Shown piece after piece: positions 29,985 to 30,607 of a stretch of DNA of 30,607 nt. Below the pieces are notes generated by a model. It was given only the letters and a program-made list of their open reading frames with translations, ran no database searches and was not told the origin of the DNA. The translations under genes and the position numbers were made by a program. How positions within the stretch are numbered: position 1 is the first letter of the stretch; each line of letters starts with the position of its first letter. Source of the DNA: DASVWH01 sp036389715 (lineage in GTDB: Bacteria > Acidobacteriota > Blastocatellia > Pyrinomonadales > Pyrinomonadaceae); assembly GCA_036389715.1 (NCBI GenBank), contig DASVWH010000042.1, forward strand, positions 1-30,607. The letters run 5' to 3'.

Positions 29985-30607
29985 ATCTATTTCCATCACC
30001 GCTTCCTTGAACACCTGCCCGCGGTGCTCGAAGCTCTTGAACATATCGAAGCTCGCGCAGGCGGGCGCGAGCAGCACCACGTCGCCCGGCTCAGCTGCCG
30101 CGTATGCGCGCCGGACGGCGTCACGCATGTCGGCCGCACGCTCGGAGGGCGCGTGCTCTTTCAGCTCCCGCTCGATGGTCGGAGCATCTTCGCCGATTAG
30201 AATGAGCCTGCGCGCATGGGCCCGGACCAGCGGCGCAAGCGGCGCATAGGGCGCTTGTTTCCCCTTGCCGCCGAGAATCAGGACGAGCTTGCCCTGCTCT
30301 GCGGCAAACGCTTCGACGGCCTTGACGGTCGCGTCCACGCTGGTCGCCTTCGAGTCGTTGTAAAACTTGACGCCGCCGATCTCGGCGACGTATTCGAGAC
30401 GATGCTCGACGGGACGAAAAGCCTTGACCGTTTGGCGTATCGAATCGGGCGCCGCGCCGCAGGCCAGCCCCGCGGCCGTCGCCGCCAGCACGTTCTCGAC
30501 ATTGTGCAGCCCGCGCAATTGCATCTCATCACGACTGAACAGGACGCGCTCGGCTTGCGGCGTGCGCGAGACTATCTCCCGCCCGTCGCGCAGGAAGAGC
30601 CCCTCGT
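29964..30607 (-). CDS. murD: UDP-N-acetylmuramoylalanine--D-glutamate ligase MurD (5' part outside window)
   Basis: Cytoplasmic Mur ligase adding D-Glu to the stem peptide. The frame is open to the window edge, so only the end of the central ATPase domain and the C-terminal domain (about 214 residues) are present; the first in-frame Met at 30524 is internal. Evidence: LFLRDGREIVSRTPQAE, then LRGLHNVENVLAATAAGLACG, the C-terminal YNDSKATSVDATVKAVEAF and LILGGKGKQAPYAPL, and the final LLAPACASFDMFKSFEHRGQVFKEAV block, all diagnostic of MurD. First gene of the dcw cluster segment visible here. Confidence 0.95.
   Translation of the reverse strand, partial: EGLFLRDGREIVSRTPQAERVLFSRDEMQLRGLHNVENVLAATAAGLACGAAPDSIRQTVKAFRPVEHRLEYVAEIGGVKFYNDSKATSVDATVKAVEAFAAEQGKLVLILGGKGKQAPYAPLAPLVRAHARRLILIGEDAPTIERELKEHAPSERAADMRDAVRRAYAAAEPGDVVLLAPACASFDMFKSFEHRGQVFKEAVMEIDGPGTRG

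Overview
The window is GC-rich, densely coded bacterial chromosome. It holds two cell-envelope clusters that point at each other, with about 15 kb of mixed genes between them. Gene content suggests a diderm, menaquinone-using bacterium, most likely Acidobacteriota (Blastocatellia-like). That is an inference from overall gene flavour and the futalosine menaquinone genes; no rRNA or other phylogenetic marker was checked.

Layout. (1) 1-5836, plus strand: the rod-shape (elongasome) cluster mreB (5' end cut off by the window), mreC, mreD, mrdA (PBP2), rodA, closed by a strong bidirectional terminator at 5910-5966. (2) 6005-8797, minus strand: a large secreted surface protein ending in a peptidase-S74 self-processing chaperone domain. 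(3) 9211-12432, minus strand: a probable operon mqnA, PAS-histidine kinase, mqnC, i.e. two futalosine-pathway enzymes around a sensor kinase. The kinase's PAS domain aligns without gaps to photoactive yellow protein and keeps the chromophore cysteine. (4) 12638-14830, plus strand: cyclase/kynurenine-formamidase-like protein, a possible 46-aa ORF, an alkyltransferase-like (PWHR) DNA-repair protein, a YbjQ-family protein and a PaaI-type thioesterase, ended by a GC-rich hairpin. (5) 15017-16738, plus strand: a sensor diguanylate cyclase. (6) 16936-21053, plus strand: two ABC half-exporters with complementary degenerate motifs, indicating a heterodimer, and a small four-helix membrane protein between them. 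(7) 21187-30607, minus strand: the division and cell-wall (dcw) cluster in transcription order murD (5' end cut off), ftsW, murG, murC, murB, ftsQ, ftsA, ftsZ.

How it works together: mreBCD/PBP2/RodA build side wall, FtsW/Q/A/Z and MurG/C/B/D make and place septal peptidoglycan and its precursors, and each cluster carries its own SEDS polymerase (RodA, FtsW).

The most striking unexplained structure is in the gaps of the two wall clusters. Nearly every gap between co-oriented genes holds tandem 7-bp repeats arranged as a long inverted repeat. The heptad differs from gap to gap (TGATGAG, GTGAGCA, TTTTCAG/TTTTGAG, GTCAATG and others), but the layout is the same: the array starts at or inside the upstream stop codon and ends a few bases before the next start, usually with no visible Shine-Dalgarno. 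More decayed arrays appear to have extended the C-termini of FtsW, MurB and MurD. The second notable item is the photoactive-yellow-protein-like sensor kinase inside the menaquinone operon.
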